Positions 1-7,833 of a stretch of DNA of 27,413 nucleotides are shown one piece after another. Under the pieces are notes generated by a model, which was not told where the DNA came from, made no database searches, and saw only the letters and a program-made list of their open reading frames with translations. Position numbers and translations under genes: made by a program. The DNA is from CALIKS01 sp964440295. Its GTDB lineage: Archaea > Thermoproteota > Nitrososphaeria_A > Caldarchaeales > Calditenuaceae. Where the stretch lies: assembly GCA_964440295.1 (NCBI GenBank), contig CAYTRT010000019.1, positions 1-27,413 of the forward strand, written 5' to 3'. Numbering within the stretch: the first letter of the stretch is position 1; each line of letters begins with the position of its first letter.

Positions 1-201
1 GTTCTTGGCTATCACTATAACCCTATTATTTGCGCCGTCCCAGTATGCCGATTGGATCTCTATTTTTTCGAACCTCGTGAATACGCCTACTAGTCCTGAC
101 GCCCAGAACGCTACGGCTATCGCAATGACGATTGCGACTGCCACTAGTATAACGGTTGCGACGACTGGGCTTATTCCACTCTTTCTCCGATCCATCCGCA
201 T
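1..201 (-). CDS. Archaeal class III pilin, truncated at the window edge
   Basis: This is the N-terminal 67 residues of a type IV pilin-like structural protein; the gene continues beyond position 1. The reverse strand reads MRMDRRKSGISPVVATVILV, followed by about 20 more hydrophobic residues and then a globular start. That is the classical archaeal arrangement: a short basic leader, a prepilin peptidase site just before the G-I-S-P segment, and a hydrophobic helix that packs in the filament core. Archaeal DUF1628-type pilins and pilin-like secreted proteins share it. Two in-frame ATG codons (201 and 195) could start it; a TATA box about 26 nt upstream of 201 favours 201 and a leaderless mRNA. 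It diverges from the TadC-like platform gene, so the subunit is probably assembled by the machinery encoded next to it. Membrane protein, extruded as a fibre. Confidence 0.85.
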   Translation of the reverse strand, partial: MRMDRRKSGISPVVATVILVAVAIVIAIAVAFWASGLVGVFTRFEKIEIQSAYWDGANNRVIVIAKN

Positions 202-223
202 GTCATAAGCCTATGCACACCCA

Positions 224-233
224 TTAATATAAA
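224..233 (-). promoter_or_regulatory. TATA box of the pilin gene
   Basis: Read on the minus strand this is TTTATATTAA, centred about 26 nt before the ATG at 201. Archaeal transcription usually starts 25-27 nt downstream of the TATA centre, which places the start at the ATG itself, so a leaderless transcript is inferred. Confidence 0.55.
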
Positions 234-307
234 TTATTCACTTCGTTATCTGGTGCAAAATCTAGAGAAAATTCAAGAGGACTGGCCAAGCCTGAGCAAC
301 TAGCTAT

Positions 308-317
308 GCTTAAATAC
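308..317 (+). promoter_or_regulatory. TATA box of the TadC-like gene
   Basis: GCTTAAATAC lies about 30 nt upstream of the ATG at 343, consistent with a leaderless or very short-leader transcript. The 141-nt spacer 202-342 thus carries two divergent pilus promoters and no other recognisable feature. Confidence 0.5.
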
Positions 318-342
318 CCAGCACCCACACTAATTACAAGGA

Positions 343-2121
343 ATGGGCGTAGCCGAGTCTTTCTATAGTTTCTCATACGCAAACTTCCGAACTCTAGGAG
401 CATACCTACTCAAGATAGCGCCAGGAATCCCCATGAGGCTTGAGAGCGCCGGAAAAAGAATATACCCAGAAGTCTTCACCTCGATGGTCGCAGCAGTAAC
501 CGTAATCTCGGCCATCGTATGCGTACCCACCGCGGTCGTCCTATACATGCTGACCGAGAGCTGGATAGCAGCCGCGGTGCTTGGCTCAATCCCCGCCCTG
601 ACGCTCCTCATAGGCCTGGCTTGGCCATATCTTTCAGCAACCTCAGCCGCCTCCCTCTTCGAGAGCGAAGTACCATACGCCGCGAGCTACCTTGCAGTAA
701 TGGCTACGGGAGGAATACCGCCATACAAGAGCCTCACACGACTCGCAAACAGCAAACTCATGCCAAACATAGCCAAGGCCGCAAGGCTAGCAGAGCTAAA
801 CGTGAGGGTCGGAGGAATGGATCCAGTCTCAGCCATCGAAAAAATGGCCAAGGGACTGCCATCAAAAGAATACAAGGACCTCCTCATGGGATACGCATCG
901 ACGCTAAGAAGCGGAGGAGACGTAGTCCACTACCTCATCAGGAAGACAGAGCAGATCTTCACCTCAAGGATGGGAAAGATGAGGATAGTGGGCGAGAGGA
1001 TGGGAATGCTGATGGAGGGATACGCAGCAATAACAATGATGCTCTCACTCGTCATCTTCACCATCTACATAATCTCGAGAGCCCTACCCTCAGAGTTCCT
1101 CATCATGCCCTCAGAGCAATTCGCAATGATCGCATACTTATTCCTCCCAATGATGTCGGTACTCTTCATCTACCTCGCAGACATCAGCCAGCCAAAATAC
1201 CCAACAACAGATCCAAGACCTATGCGCGTATTCCTATACACGCTCCCGGCAGCATTCGCGTTCGCGGTCTTCTTCGTATTCCCATTCTTCGCGACTGACT
1301 TAAAATACATAAGCCCCTTCGACTTCACGTCCTCGCTCATCGAAGCCATCAGAAAAGCAATCGGCCTAGAGATGGGCTACGAGTCATCAATCGCCCTCAT
1401 CCTCTTCTTCATAATCATGTTCGCTCCAGGAGCAGTGGCCTACCAGATGTACGGGTCAGAAAACATATCAGTCATGCATGGAATGACGCTTTTCCTCAGA
1501 GACCTAACAGAGGCCAGAAAGACGGGACTAAGCCCAGAGAGATGCATCATCGACCTCTCAAGAAACCCATATGGAGCCTTCAGCAAACACCTCAAAGTAA
1601 TGGCGAGACAAATAGGCTGGGGAATGCCGCTGAGAAAGATATACGAAGACTTCGCCAGAAGGACCTACGGATGGCTAGAGAAGGCGGGAACATTCATACT
1701 GATCGACGCCATCGACGTCGGAGGAGGAGCACCCGAAACATTCGAGGTACTAGCATCATTCTTCGAGGACCTAGAAGAGATTGAGAGGCAGAAGAGAGCG
1801 ACGCTTAAGCCGCTCATGATCATACCATACCTGACGGCCATAATGCTGATAGTTGTCGTCGTCATACTCGTATCATTCATGAAGGGACTGCTACAGCTTG
1901 CCAGGCTAAGTATCTCGACCGCCGAGTTCATCCACTTCTTCCTCCCACCAGTCATAATCATCGCAATAATCAGCGGCATAGTTGCAGGCAAGGTCTCGAG
2001 CGCAGTCGTCGCGGGAGGATTCAAACACGCAGTAATAATGTCGATCATATCATTCATCGCGATATGGCTTTCAGGAATCTTCGCGGTAGGAGCATTCCAG
2101 CTACCAGTCACTCCTACATAA
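343..2121 (+). CDS. tadC: Type II/IV secretion platform protein (TadC/FlaJ family)
   Basis: A 592-residue polytopic membrane protein of the GspF/TadC/FlaJ class, the inner-membrane platform on which an archaeal type IV pilus is assembled. It has two copies of the T2SSF fold (about residues 105-250 and 390-520), each a cytoplasmic helical bundle followed by membrane helices; the second contains the sequence DAIDVGGGAPETFEVLASFF, a typical cytoplasmic face segment. Hydrophobic helices lie near 48-100, 225-285, 300-330, 355-380, 495-520, 530-555 and 565-590. The length fits the duplicated archaeal form rather than single-domain bacterial TadB or TadC. It diverges from the pilin and converges on the matching ATPase, whose stop codon is 16 nt from its own. 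Archaeal pilus, UV-inducible pilus or archaellum-like use cannot be told apart from this gene alone. Confidence 0.85.
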   Translation: MGVAESFYSFSYANFRTLGAYLLKIAPGIPMRLESAGKRIYPEVFTSMVAAVTVISAIVCVPTAVVLYMLTESWIAAAVLGSIPALTLLIGLAWPYLSATSAASLFESEVPYAASYLAVMATGGIPPYKSLTRLANSKLMPNIAKAARLAELNVRVGGMDPVSAIEKMAKGLPSKEYKDLLMGYASTLRSGGDVVHYLIRKTEQIFTSRMGKMRIVGERMGMLMEGYAAITMMLSLVIFTIYIISRALPSEFLIMPSEQFAMIAYLFLPMMSVLFIYLADISQPKYPTTDPRPMRVFLYTLPAAFAFAVFFVFPFFATDLKYISPFDFTSSLIEAIRKAIGLEMGYESSIALILFFIIMFAPGAVAYQMYGSENISVMHGMTLFLRDLTEARKTGLSPERCIIDLSRNPYGAFSKHLKVMARQIGWGMPLRKIYEDFARRTYGWLEKAGTFILIDAIDVGGGAPETFEVLASFFEDLEEIERQKRATLKPLMIIPYLTAIMLIVVVVILVSFMKGLLQLARLSISTAEFIHFFLPPVIIIAIISGIVAGKVSSAVVAGGFKHAVIMSIISFIAIWLSGIFAVGAFQLPVTPT

Positions 2122-2144
2122 AAAATAAGATCTATTTTTATTCT
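2117..2144. terminator. Bidirectional T-rich terminator between convergent pilus genes
   Basis: The spacer between the stop codons of the TadC-like gene (2119-2121) and the ATPase gene (2138-2140) is nearly palindromic around AGATCT at 2128-2133, with A-rich and T-rich flanks. Each strand therefore meets a run of T right after its stop codon (TATTTTTATT on plus, TATTTTTTAT on minus). Archaeal RNA polymerase terminates at oligo-T tracts, so one short element could serve both genes. Confidence 0.5.
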
Positions 2145-3955
2145 GTCAGCTCCACTATTCCGCCGACTATGTCTATCCTCTTCTCGTCCTTCAGCCTTCT
2201 CATCGCTCTAATGATCAGGTCCCTAGAGAAGGGTGCCTTAACGAAGATCTGCCAGTAAGGAATGGGGCCGGTCCTCTTAAGGATGGAATTCACGATGAAG
2301 TCCTCGATGGGCTTAAGGTCCTGCGGTGCTACTTCCTTGTTCGACGTATCGACTACGGACGCGTCTGTCCTAACGACCTGAACTATTGCTGGCTTCCTGA
2401 CGATTATTCCAGCCTCCTTTATAAACTTCTCTGGGTCAGCGTAGTAAGAGAGGATTATCCTCGCGACTTCAGCGTTGTCCGTGATTTTGTTCTGCTTCAT
2501 CCATTCAAGTATCTCTTTCCTCCTCCAAAGTTCAAGCATCAACTCCTCCCTCGACCGCCCAGTCTGTAGCGAAATATTCTCGAGCTGGAGGCTGTTCGTG
2601 AAGTTCACCCTGAAAGAGTCAGTCACGGGATCCCACTCAGCAATAGTCCTATAGTGATGCGCATCCTCAATCTCCCAAATGTACCTGACCCTCCTGCCGA
2701 ATGCCTGGGGCTTACCCCTAAGCTGAACCCTCTCAATCATCGCCATCGCGTCAAGCAGCGAGATATGAGTCTCAGGAATATTCATAGGTGGGCTCATGAA
2801 TCTCTTGATGGCAGAGTCTATGTTCTCGGCGTGGACGGTCGAGATGCCTCCGTGACCAGTCGCGATCGCCTGGAAGAGGACGAATGTCTCCTCACCTCTG
2901 ACCTCGCCGACGATCAGATAGTCAGGCCTATACCTGAGACTCGTCCTGACTAGGTCGAAGAGAGTTACCTGACCCCTCTCGGTTGCGCCTAGTCCATAGC
3001 TCTCCCTAGTGACGAACCTAACCCAGTTCTCTCGCGGAATGTTTATTTCTGCGGTCTCCTCGCACGTCACGATCTTCATCCTAGGCCTAATGAACGTAGT
3101 CAGCGCGTTGAGCAGAGTCGTCTTGCCGCTGCCAGTCGCTCCAAGAATCATTATGCTGGCCTTGTGCTCGAGGAGGAGCCAGAAGTAGGCAGCCATCTCG
3201 CTGTTAAGAACGTTCGCCATTAGGAGCTCAGTGATGCTGAAAGGCCTCTCCCTGAACTTCCTAATCGTGAACGTACTACCCCTGGGAGAGATCTCCTCCC
3301 TAAAAGTCGCGGCCAGCCTGTGCTTGCCATAGATCATAGCGTCAACTATGGGGAAGGCGGAAGAGATGTGCTTGCCTGCCTTGTGCGCGAGGTGTATTAT
3401 GAAGTCGTCAAGCGCCTCCCTGTCGGTGAAGACGACGTTTGTAGGCATCGACTCGTAGTCTCTGTGCCATACGTATATCGGTATTCCTAGGCCATCGCAC
3501 GACACGTCCTCAACTCTGTAGTCCTCCATTATGATGTTCAGGGGGCCGAAGCCCATCATGTCCCTCTCGATGTAGTAAATGAACTTCTCGTAGACCTCCT
3601 CGGTAAGTGCACCGAGACCCAAGGCACGCCTATACTTATTCAGAATCTTCTTCGTAGTCTCGATCACAACCTTCTTCACTTCTTCCTCCTCGCCTATCTT
3701 CGGGAAGTCCAGCTCCTTCGTTAAGATGTCCTTAACCTTTTCGAGCGCGTTCACTTCCTGAGGAGACAGCGGAGCCTCGACGCAGTAGTATATCGGCTCC
3801 ACTACTCTCCCCGGAGGTGAAGCAACTATGACCTCTGCAAACTTCTCCCTTATCTCGTATCGGTCAAGAATTTCGAAGTCAGGCTTGACTGGATATACCT
3901 CTATGCCCTGCCACTGCCTCCTAACCTCCTGAGCCTTAGCCTTCTGCTTAAACAT
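2138..3955 (-). CDS. tadA: Type IV pilus/secretion ATPase (TadA/FlaI family) with winged-helix-like C-terminus
   Basis: A 605-residue cytoplasmic hexameric ATPase that powers pilin extrusion. The N-terminal half (about 1-250) has the conserved secretion-ATPase segment DMMGFGPLNIIMED near 132. The motor domain has Walker A GATGSGKTT (272-280), an Asp box CEETAEI (298-304), Walker B DYLIVGEVRGEE (345-356) and the His box ATGHGGISTVHAEN (365-378). Residues about 540-605 follow the motor as an extra segment that reads like a winged helix (helices, then IDIVGGIVELTE as the wing); I infer this from pattern only. The ATG at 3955 has a TATA-like element about 22 nt upstream. It faces the TadC-like gene tail to tail instead of sharing an operon with it, which is unusual for this pair. 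Confidence 0.9.
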   Translation of the reverse strand: MFKQKAKAQEVRRQWQGIEVYPVKPDFEILDRYEIREKFAEVIVASPPGRVVEPIYYCVEAPLSPQEVNALEKVKDILTKELDFPKIGEEEEVKKVVIETTKKILNKYRRALGLGALTEEVYEKFIYYIERDMMGFGPLNIIMEDYRVEDVSCDGLGIPIYVWHRDYESMPTNVVFTDREALDDFIIHLAHKAGKHISSAFPIVDAMIYGKHRLAATFREEISPRGSTFTIRKFRERPFSITELLMANVLNSEMAAYFWLLLEHKASIMILGATGSGKTTLLNALTTFIRPRMKIVTCEETAEINIPRENWVRFVTRESYGLGATERGQVTLFDLVRTSLRYRPDYLIVGEVRGEETFVLFQAIATGHGGISTVHAENIDSAIKRFMSPPMNIPETHISLLDAMAMIERVQLRGKPQAFGRRVRYIWEIEDAHHYRTIAEWDPVTDSFRVNFTNSLQLENISLQTGRSREELMLELWRRKEILEWMKQNKITDNAEVARIILSYYADPEKFIKEAGIIVRKPAIVQVVRTDASVVDTSNKEVAPQDLKPIEDFIVNSILKRTGPIPYWQIFVKAPFSRDLIIRAMRRLKDEKRIDIVGGIVELTE

Positions 3956-3971
3956 GCGAATGATTCACTAT

Positions 3972-3982
3972 GTTTTATTATT
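3972..3982 (-). promoter_or_regulatory. TATA box of the secretion ATPase gene
   Basis: The minus strand reads AATAATAAAAC, centred about 22 nt before the ATG at 3955. The spacing fits a leaderless start. The spacer 3956-4030 also receives transcription ending from the ABC permease gene. Confidence 0.4.
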
Positions 3983-4030
3983 GCTAAGTAGGATAAATTC
4001 ATTTCCATAACGACCGCATTATTGGAGAAG

Positions 4031-5575
4031 CTATACTCCCATCGTGTCGGGCTGCCCCCTTGACAGGCTACCCATTAGGACCCTGTAAAAAACAATGGAG
4101 ACTATGGCTACGAATATAGAAATGTTGGCCAATAGCTGTGGTGTGGGGTCGCTCGCCAGGGGCTCGAAGAGCCTGACCACCAGTATGGGGAGGGACAACA
4201 GTATGGAGCCCAGCATCGGTATCAAGACGTAGAGCAAGGAACTGATGGAGAAGGGCGTGGGAGTCCTCCTAAGCCTGAAGGAGGTAAATATCGAGAACAG
4301 CACGCTGAAGATAGACATTGCCAGCAGGAGAGCAATATCAATCTCTAGGAACGGCAACTCCCTCGCACCTATGGATACGAATCCATAAAGACAGGAAGAA
4401 AAAAAGACAGTAACCATGAAGTACGCGTAGAATAGCCCTGAGAGATAGTTCTTCCTGCCCCTAGCAGTCGTATCGACGATCCAGAGGTTTTGCCGCTCAG
4501 AGACGCACCAATTGATGGACAGGAGAGCAGGGAAGAGAGGCGTGTAGAGCGCTATCAGTGTTAGCTGGGCCACCTCCGGAAAACTCTCGATCCTCAGAAG
4601 CCGGGGCAGCGCCATATTCGCCGCGGTGAATATCATCAGTATCAGGATGGCTGTCCATAGGCTTCCATCCCTGACAATCCTAGTTAGGTGAAGCTTAAAC
4701 ATCATTATTAATGTGCGGTCTCCCGGCCTGATGCTGAATAGGGCATCGCTCAGTATTGGCAGCCTAAGATATCTGGGAAGCTTCTTGGGAGGCTCCATCA
4801 AGGCCGAGAGAAGGACAGGCGTGACCGATGCGTAGAAATTCGTTTTTGCGGCCTTCACATAGGCCGCGACCAGAAAGGCTAGATAGAGCGTGAGCAGGAG
4901 TATTACTTGTGGATCTGCCCTGCCATCCACTAGTAGCCCCAACAGGTATGATGGATGAATCGTCTTCAGGAACATTGGCTGCACGCCAATTATTCGGACA
5001 AGCATAGGCAGAACCATCAGAAGCGTGATGCTCCATCCAATAGCCTTAGCCTTCAGCTCTCCCAGCCAGTGCCTAGCAACTCCGAGCAAATGCGCAGTCA
5101 TGGAAGACATGACTATCGATAATTCATACACTGCAAGCAACAGCGCAAGATTGACCATCTGCTCTGGATAACTAATGGTAATGATGATTATTAGGGAGGA
5201 CGGAACGATAAATATGTTTAGCAAGACTAATTGAAAAACTAGGTCTGTCATGAGGAACGTTGCCGGAGTAACGCGAGACGTGAGGACGTAGTCTAATTCG
5301 TATCCCTGCGCAGTTATTCCGCCTTTCGAGCCGAGAAAGGCACCGATAGCCAAGATGGAGGAAACGGTGAGCACGATCAACGTCTCTACGTATTCGTTGA
5401 CCGGCACATCCAGTATGCCGCCGCTTAGCCTAAGGAACAGGGAGGAGAACGAGATGATTCCCATCCAGGAGAGATATATCGCGAGGAGGGAGAAGAGGCT
5501 CAGCTTCGAGCGCCTCACCCTTCCAAGATACTGCACAAACTTTGTCCTCAGCAGTGTCAGCAGAACCATACTCAT
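4031..5575 (-). CDS. ABC transporter permease, ABC-2-like
   Basis: A 514-residue integral membrane protein with roughly 12 hydrophobic helices in two groups (about 30-250 and 310-500) separated by a polar stretch near 265-305. It is best read as the membrane partner of the ATPase encoded immediately upstream: the ATPase stop and this ATG share one base (TGATG at 5577-5573), a sign of translational coupling. A second in-frame ATG lies two codons in. There is no periplasmic binding protein gene, so export rather than uptake is likely, as for ABC-2 exporters of drugs, polysaccharides or peptides. I recognise no substrate-specific motif. The assignment rests on topology and the ATPase partner. 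Confidence 0.75.
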   Translation of the reverse strand: MSMVLLTLLRTKFVQYLGRVRRSKLSLFSLLAIYLSWMGIISFSSLFLRLSGGILDVPVNEYVETLIVLTVSSILAIGAFLGSKGGITAQGYELDYVLTSRVTPATFLMTDLVFQLVLLNIFIVPSSLIIIITISYPEQMVNLALLLAVYELSIVMSSMTAHLLGVARHWLGELKAKAIGWSITLLMVLPMLVRIIGVQPMFLKTIHPSYLLGLLVDGRADPQVILLLTLYLAFLVAAYVKAAKTNFYASVTPVLLSALMEPPKKLPRYLRLPILSDALFSIRPGDRTLIMMFKLHLTRIVRDGSLWTAILILMIFTAANMALPRLLRIESFPEVAQLTLIALYTPLFPALLSINWCVSERQNLWIVDTTARGRKNYLSGLFYAYFMVTVFFSSCLYGFVSIGARELPFLEIDIALLLAMSIFSVLFSIFTSFRLRRTPTPFSISSLLYVLIPMLGSILLSLPILVVRLFEPLASDPTPQLLANISIFVAIVSIVFYRVLMGSLSRGQPDTMGV

Positions 5576-6309
5576 CAGCCGGTAACGATCCTTATGAATG
5601 CGTCCTCCAACGGAGCCTCTGTGCTCAGGCCTGCAAGCCTCTTCAAATCGTATATAGTGCCTCTAGCCACGGATCTGCCCTTGTGTATGATTGTTGCTCT
5701 GTTGCAGAATCTCTCCGCCGCGTCGAGGATGTGGGTGCTTATGATGACCGCGCCGCCCTTCGCTGCTATTTCTCTCATGATCTGTTTGGTGACTCTCTGC
5801 GCCTCTGGGTCAAGGCCTGAGAAAGGTTCGTCGAGGATTAGGACGACTGGATCATTTATTACTGCGGCCGCTATGGCTAGCCTCTGCTTCATTCCTCTCG
5901 AAAGCTCAAAGATCAACTGGTCAGAAAACTCTGTCAGGTCGAAGAGGGCTAACTTATCCTCTGTTTCTGACGCTGCTCTGTGGCTGTCGAGTCCCTTAAT
6001 CTTAGCCATGAATAGGAGAAACTCCTTCACGGTCAGATACTCGGGCAGGGATGGATTCTCAGGGAGATAGCCCACGAAGGACTTGTAGGAGGAGTCAGTA
6101 GAAACATCTCTGCCCAAGACCTTGATTACGCCGGAGTCAGGCCTTAGAAGTCCCACGATGCATTTTATCGTCGTGGTCTTCCCAGCGCCGTTCAGCCCTA
6201 TCAGTCCATGAATCTCGCCTGCAGATACCTCTAGGCAGAGCCCAGACACTGCCGGTCTGCCATCATAGCTCTTACGTAGATCGTCGACGTAGACGACTAA
6301 GTCCTCCAT
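5575..6309 (-). CDS. ABC transporter ATP-binding protein
   Basis: A 244-residue nucleotide-binding subunit of an ABC-2-type exporter. It has Walker A GLNGAGKTTTIKC, the Q-loop region GYLPENPSLPEYLTV, the signature LSRGMKQRL (Ser-Arg-Gly in place of the commoner Ser-Gly-Gly), Walker B VLILDEPFSGLDPEA and the switch histidine in ISTHILD. The LSRGM and FSGLDPEAQ forms are typical of the drug- or antibiotic-type ABC-2 subfamily (CcmA/NatA-like). I chose ATG 6309, which gives a start MEDLVVYVDDLRKSYDG; the open frame extends to 6444, but the extra 45 residues resemble no ABC domain and would run past the start of the divergent rpoE gene. It is cotranscribed with the permease. Confidence 0.88.
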   Translation of the reverse strand: MEDLVVYVDDLRKSYDGRPAVSGLCLEVSAGEIHGLIGLNGAGKTTTIKCIVGLLRPDSGVIKVLGRDVSTDSSYKSFVGYLPENPSLPEYLTVKEFLLFMAKIKGLDSHRAASETEDKLALFDLTEFSDQLIFELSRGMKQRLAIAAAVINDPVVLILDEPFSGLDPEAQRVTKQIMREIAAKGGAVIISTHILDAAERFCNRATIIHKGRSVARGTIYDLKRLAGLSTEAPLEDAFIRIVTG

Positions 6310-6433
6310 GATTCTCGCTGCATAACTTAGAGGAGAGCCGACTATTATTCTTACCCCACTATCTCTCCAGTCATGCCCATTGATTTCATGTTTATTACTT
6401 CGTAGATTAATGCTACTATTCAGTGTCTTAGGA
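6310..6433. promoter_or_regulatory. Divergent promoter region, ABC exporter / rpoE
   Basis: The 124-nt spacer must hold promoters for both the exporter operon (-) and the rpoE-spt4-DUF359 operon (+). Candidate TATA-like elements are AGAATAATAG on the minus strand at 6342-6351 and TTTATTACTT on the plus strand at 6391-6400, both placed for short leaders. Neither is a strong match. Confidence 0.35.
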
Positions 6434-6994
6434 ATGTTTTTCATATTTGAGGTCGAGGAGATTGTAGGTGTTGAGCCGAGGGAATTTGAGGAGCCTCTAG
6501 GAGAGTTGGCGATGAGGAAGTTGTCGTCAATGTATGAGGGAGTCTTGGACGAGGAGCTCGGCTACGTTATAGCGGTCGTGGACGTAGATGTCGAGGAAGT
6601 AGGAGTGCTACTACCTAGAGACCCCTCGATCTATCATCGGGCAAGATGCAAACTCCTCACGTATCTACCATTGCTTCAGGAGGTCGTCGAGGGAGAGGTC
6701 GTCGAGATCACAGAGTTCGGAGTCTTCGTAAGGGTCGGGCCACTAGACGCGCTTCTGCACGTCTCCCAGATAATGGACGATTACCTATCATTTGACAAGA
6801 AGCATTCTGAGCTGACAGGGAGCAAGACTGGCTGGAAGCTCGCCATCAACGACAGGGTTAGGGCTAGGATTGTGGCGGTCTCCATCAGTGGCGGCAAAGT
6901 CGGCCTCACGACTAGACAGCCCTACCTGGGAAAACTAGAATGGATACGGCAGCAAATTTCTCCTAAGCCCGCTGAGAAGCCAAAGCAATCATAG
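6434..6994 (+). CDS. rpoE: DNA-directed RNA polymerase subunit E (Rpo7/Rpb7)
   Basis: A 186-residue Rpo7 (RpoE'), which with Rpo4 forms the stalk of archaeal RNA polymerase and contacts nascent RNA. The N-terminal tip domain (about 1-80) has the family segments EPLGELAMRKLSSMYEG and LGYVIAVVDVD. The S1/OB fold follows (about 80-165), with GEVVEITEFGVFVRVGPLDA and LLHVSQIMDDY. The ATG at 6434 gives the expected family start; an in-frame ATG at 6380 would add 18 unrelated residues. It leads an operon with spt4 (10 nt downstream) and the DUF359 gene, an order common in archaea. Confidence 0.93.
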   Translation: MFFIFEVEEIVGVEPREFEEPLGELAMRKLSSMYEGVLDEELGYVIAVVDVDVEEVGVLLPRDPSIYHRARCKLLTYLPLLQEVVEGEVVEITEFGVFVRVGPLDALLHVSQIMDDYLSFDKKHSELTGSKTGWKLAINDRVRARIVAVSISGGKVGLTTRQPYLGKLEWIRQQISPKPAEKPKQS

Positions 6995-7004
6995 GTGAGC
7001 GGGA

Positions 7005-7193
7005 ATGCCCAGAGAGAAGGCCTGCAGAGAGTGTAGAAGAATAGTCACTGGCAATAAGTGCGATAACTGCGGTTCTACAAACCTCACATCCCAGTTCTCA
7101 GGAGTGATTGTGGTTATCAGTCCTGAGCACTCAGAGGTAGCGAAGCTCTTGGGAATAACGAAGCCAGGCAGATACGCGCTGAAGGTAGAATGA
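7005..7193 (+). CDS. spt4: Transcription elongation factor Spt4 (RpoE2)
   Basis: A 62-residue zinc protein that pairs with Spt5 (NusG) and raises RNA polymerase processivity. The four zinc ligands are visible as C8-x2-C11 and C20-x2-C23, inside MPREKACRECRRIV and the following segment. The C-terminal part (IVVISPEHSEVAKLLGI) matches the family's Spt5-binding sheet, and the length is typical. It sits 10 nt after rpoE, and its stop overlaps the start of the DUF359 gene (ATGA at 7190-7193), so the three are probably translated from one mRNA. Confidence 0.93.
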   Translation: MPREKACRECRRIVTGNKCDNCGSTNLTSQFSGVIVVISPEHSEVAKLLGITKPGRYALKVE

Positions 7194-7705
7194 AGAGAAT
7201 AGCAGTATTCGACGAGGAGCTTAAGGAGAGGGTGAGGAAGCCGCTTGGAAGACTCATTCAGGGCGTTCCAAGCGAGACATCAAGAATCCTAATAGATGAA
7301 TTAAGAAGAGTTTCGGGAAAGATCATCGCGGTCGGCGATAGAGTCTCACGTGAGCTCTCAGCCCTAGGCGTTAGGGTTGATGTCTACATCGTTGACGACA
7401 AGATTGAGAGGCAGAGCGTTGAGCCATTCACGATGCGGGGCGCAGTAGAGCTGCGTTGTGAGAACGAGCCGGGAACGATTAGCGAGGATGCCTATGCCGC
7501 AGTCAGAGACGCAGTCAGTATGAATGGACCAGTAGTTGTGAGGGTTAGAGGCGAGGAAGACCTACTCGCGCTGGTCGCTATTATAGAGGCACCGCTCAGA
7601 AGCTTGGTCATCTACGGCCAGCCAAGAATGGGCGTGGTGCTGGTGGACGTTGACGAGAAGTCTAAGCAAAACGCCCTCTCTATTTTGGGGGCTGCTTCTT
7701 CTTGA
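7190..7705 (+). CDS. GTP-dependent dephospho-CoA kinase (DUF359)
   Basis: A 171-residue member of the archaeal DUF359 family, which performs the last step of coenzyme A synthesis: phosphorylation of dephospho-CoA using GTP. Family hallmarks seen are the N-terminal LRxPLG-like segment (RVRKPLGRLI), VGDRVSREL, the acidic pair in VYIVDDKIER, the central NEPGTISEDA and the C-terminal VIYGQPRMGVVLVDV. It starts with an ATG overlapping the spt4 stop. Its last 26 nt overlap the 3' end of an S27ae gene on the other strand. In many archaea genes for S24e and S27ae follow this gene on the same strand; here the S27ae end is convergent. Confidence 0.9.
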   Translation: MKRIAVFDEELKERVRKPLGRLIQGVPSETSRILIDELRRVSGKIIAVGDRVSRELSALGVRVDVYIVDDKIERQSVEPFTMRGAVELRCENEPGTISEDAYAAVRDAVSMNGPVVVRVRGEEDLLALVAIIEAPLRSLVIYGQPRMGVVLVDVDEKSKQNALSILGAASS

Positions 7706-7733
7706 AGCTCGTGTATCCGCATCGTCCGCATGT
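7680..7733 (-). CDS. rps27ae: Ribosomal protein S27ae, C-terminal 17 codons only
   Basis: The minus strand, ending at a TAG at 7680-7682, reads TCGRCGYTSFKKKQPPK. This is the C-terminal zinc-ribbon half of the small-subunit protein S27ae: the family ends with a TCGKCGYTE-x-KR-like tail containing the second Cys pair. The remaining 40 or so residues, including the first Cys pair, lie in or beyond the N gap starting at 7734. The fragment lies in contiguous sequence with the DUF359 gene and overlaps its 3' end by 26 nt on the opposite strand, so the arrangement is not a joining artefact. Only 17 residues are visible, so the call rests on the motif and on the usual neighbourhood of S27ae. Confidence 0.7.
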   Translation of the reverse strand, partial: TCGRCGYTSFKKKQPPK

Positions 7734-7833
7734 NNNNNNNNNNNNNNNNNNNNNNNNNNNNNNNNNNNNNNNNNNNNNNNNNNNNNNNNNNNNNNNNNNN
7801 NNNNNNNNNNNNNNNNNNNNNNNNNNNNNNNNN
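7734..7833. other. Assembly gap of 100 N
   Basis: One hundred consecutive N is the conventional placeholder for a gap of unknown length. Two genes are cut: S27ae (-) lacks about 40-50 codons and the nitroreductase (+) lacks roughly 30-45 codons plus its promoter. Together these already need more than 100 nt, so the true gap is larger if the join is correct, and could contain a further gene such as the one for S24e. Confidence 0.9.

Noticed and set aside
5..208. Plus-strand open frame covering the pilin
   Set aside because: The minus strand gives a textbook class III pilin signal and helix; the plus frame is its shadow.
519..1298. A 259-codon open frame on the plus strand inside the TadC-like gene
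   Set aside because: Same-strand shadow frame with Arg/His/Pro-rich sequence and no fold; the overlapping frame has clear T2SSF domains and membrane helices.
7702..7833. Plus-strand start MKLVYPHRPH running through the N gap into the nitroreductase
   Set aside because: The frame is open only because N codons are not stops; the bases before the gap are explained by the S27ae tail on the other strand, and no nitroreductase starts that way.
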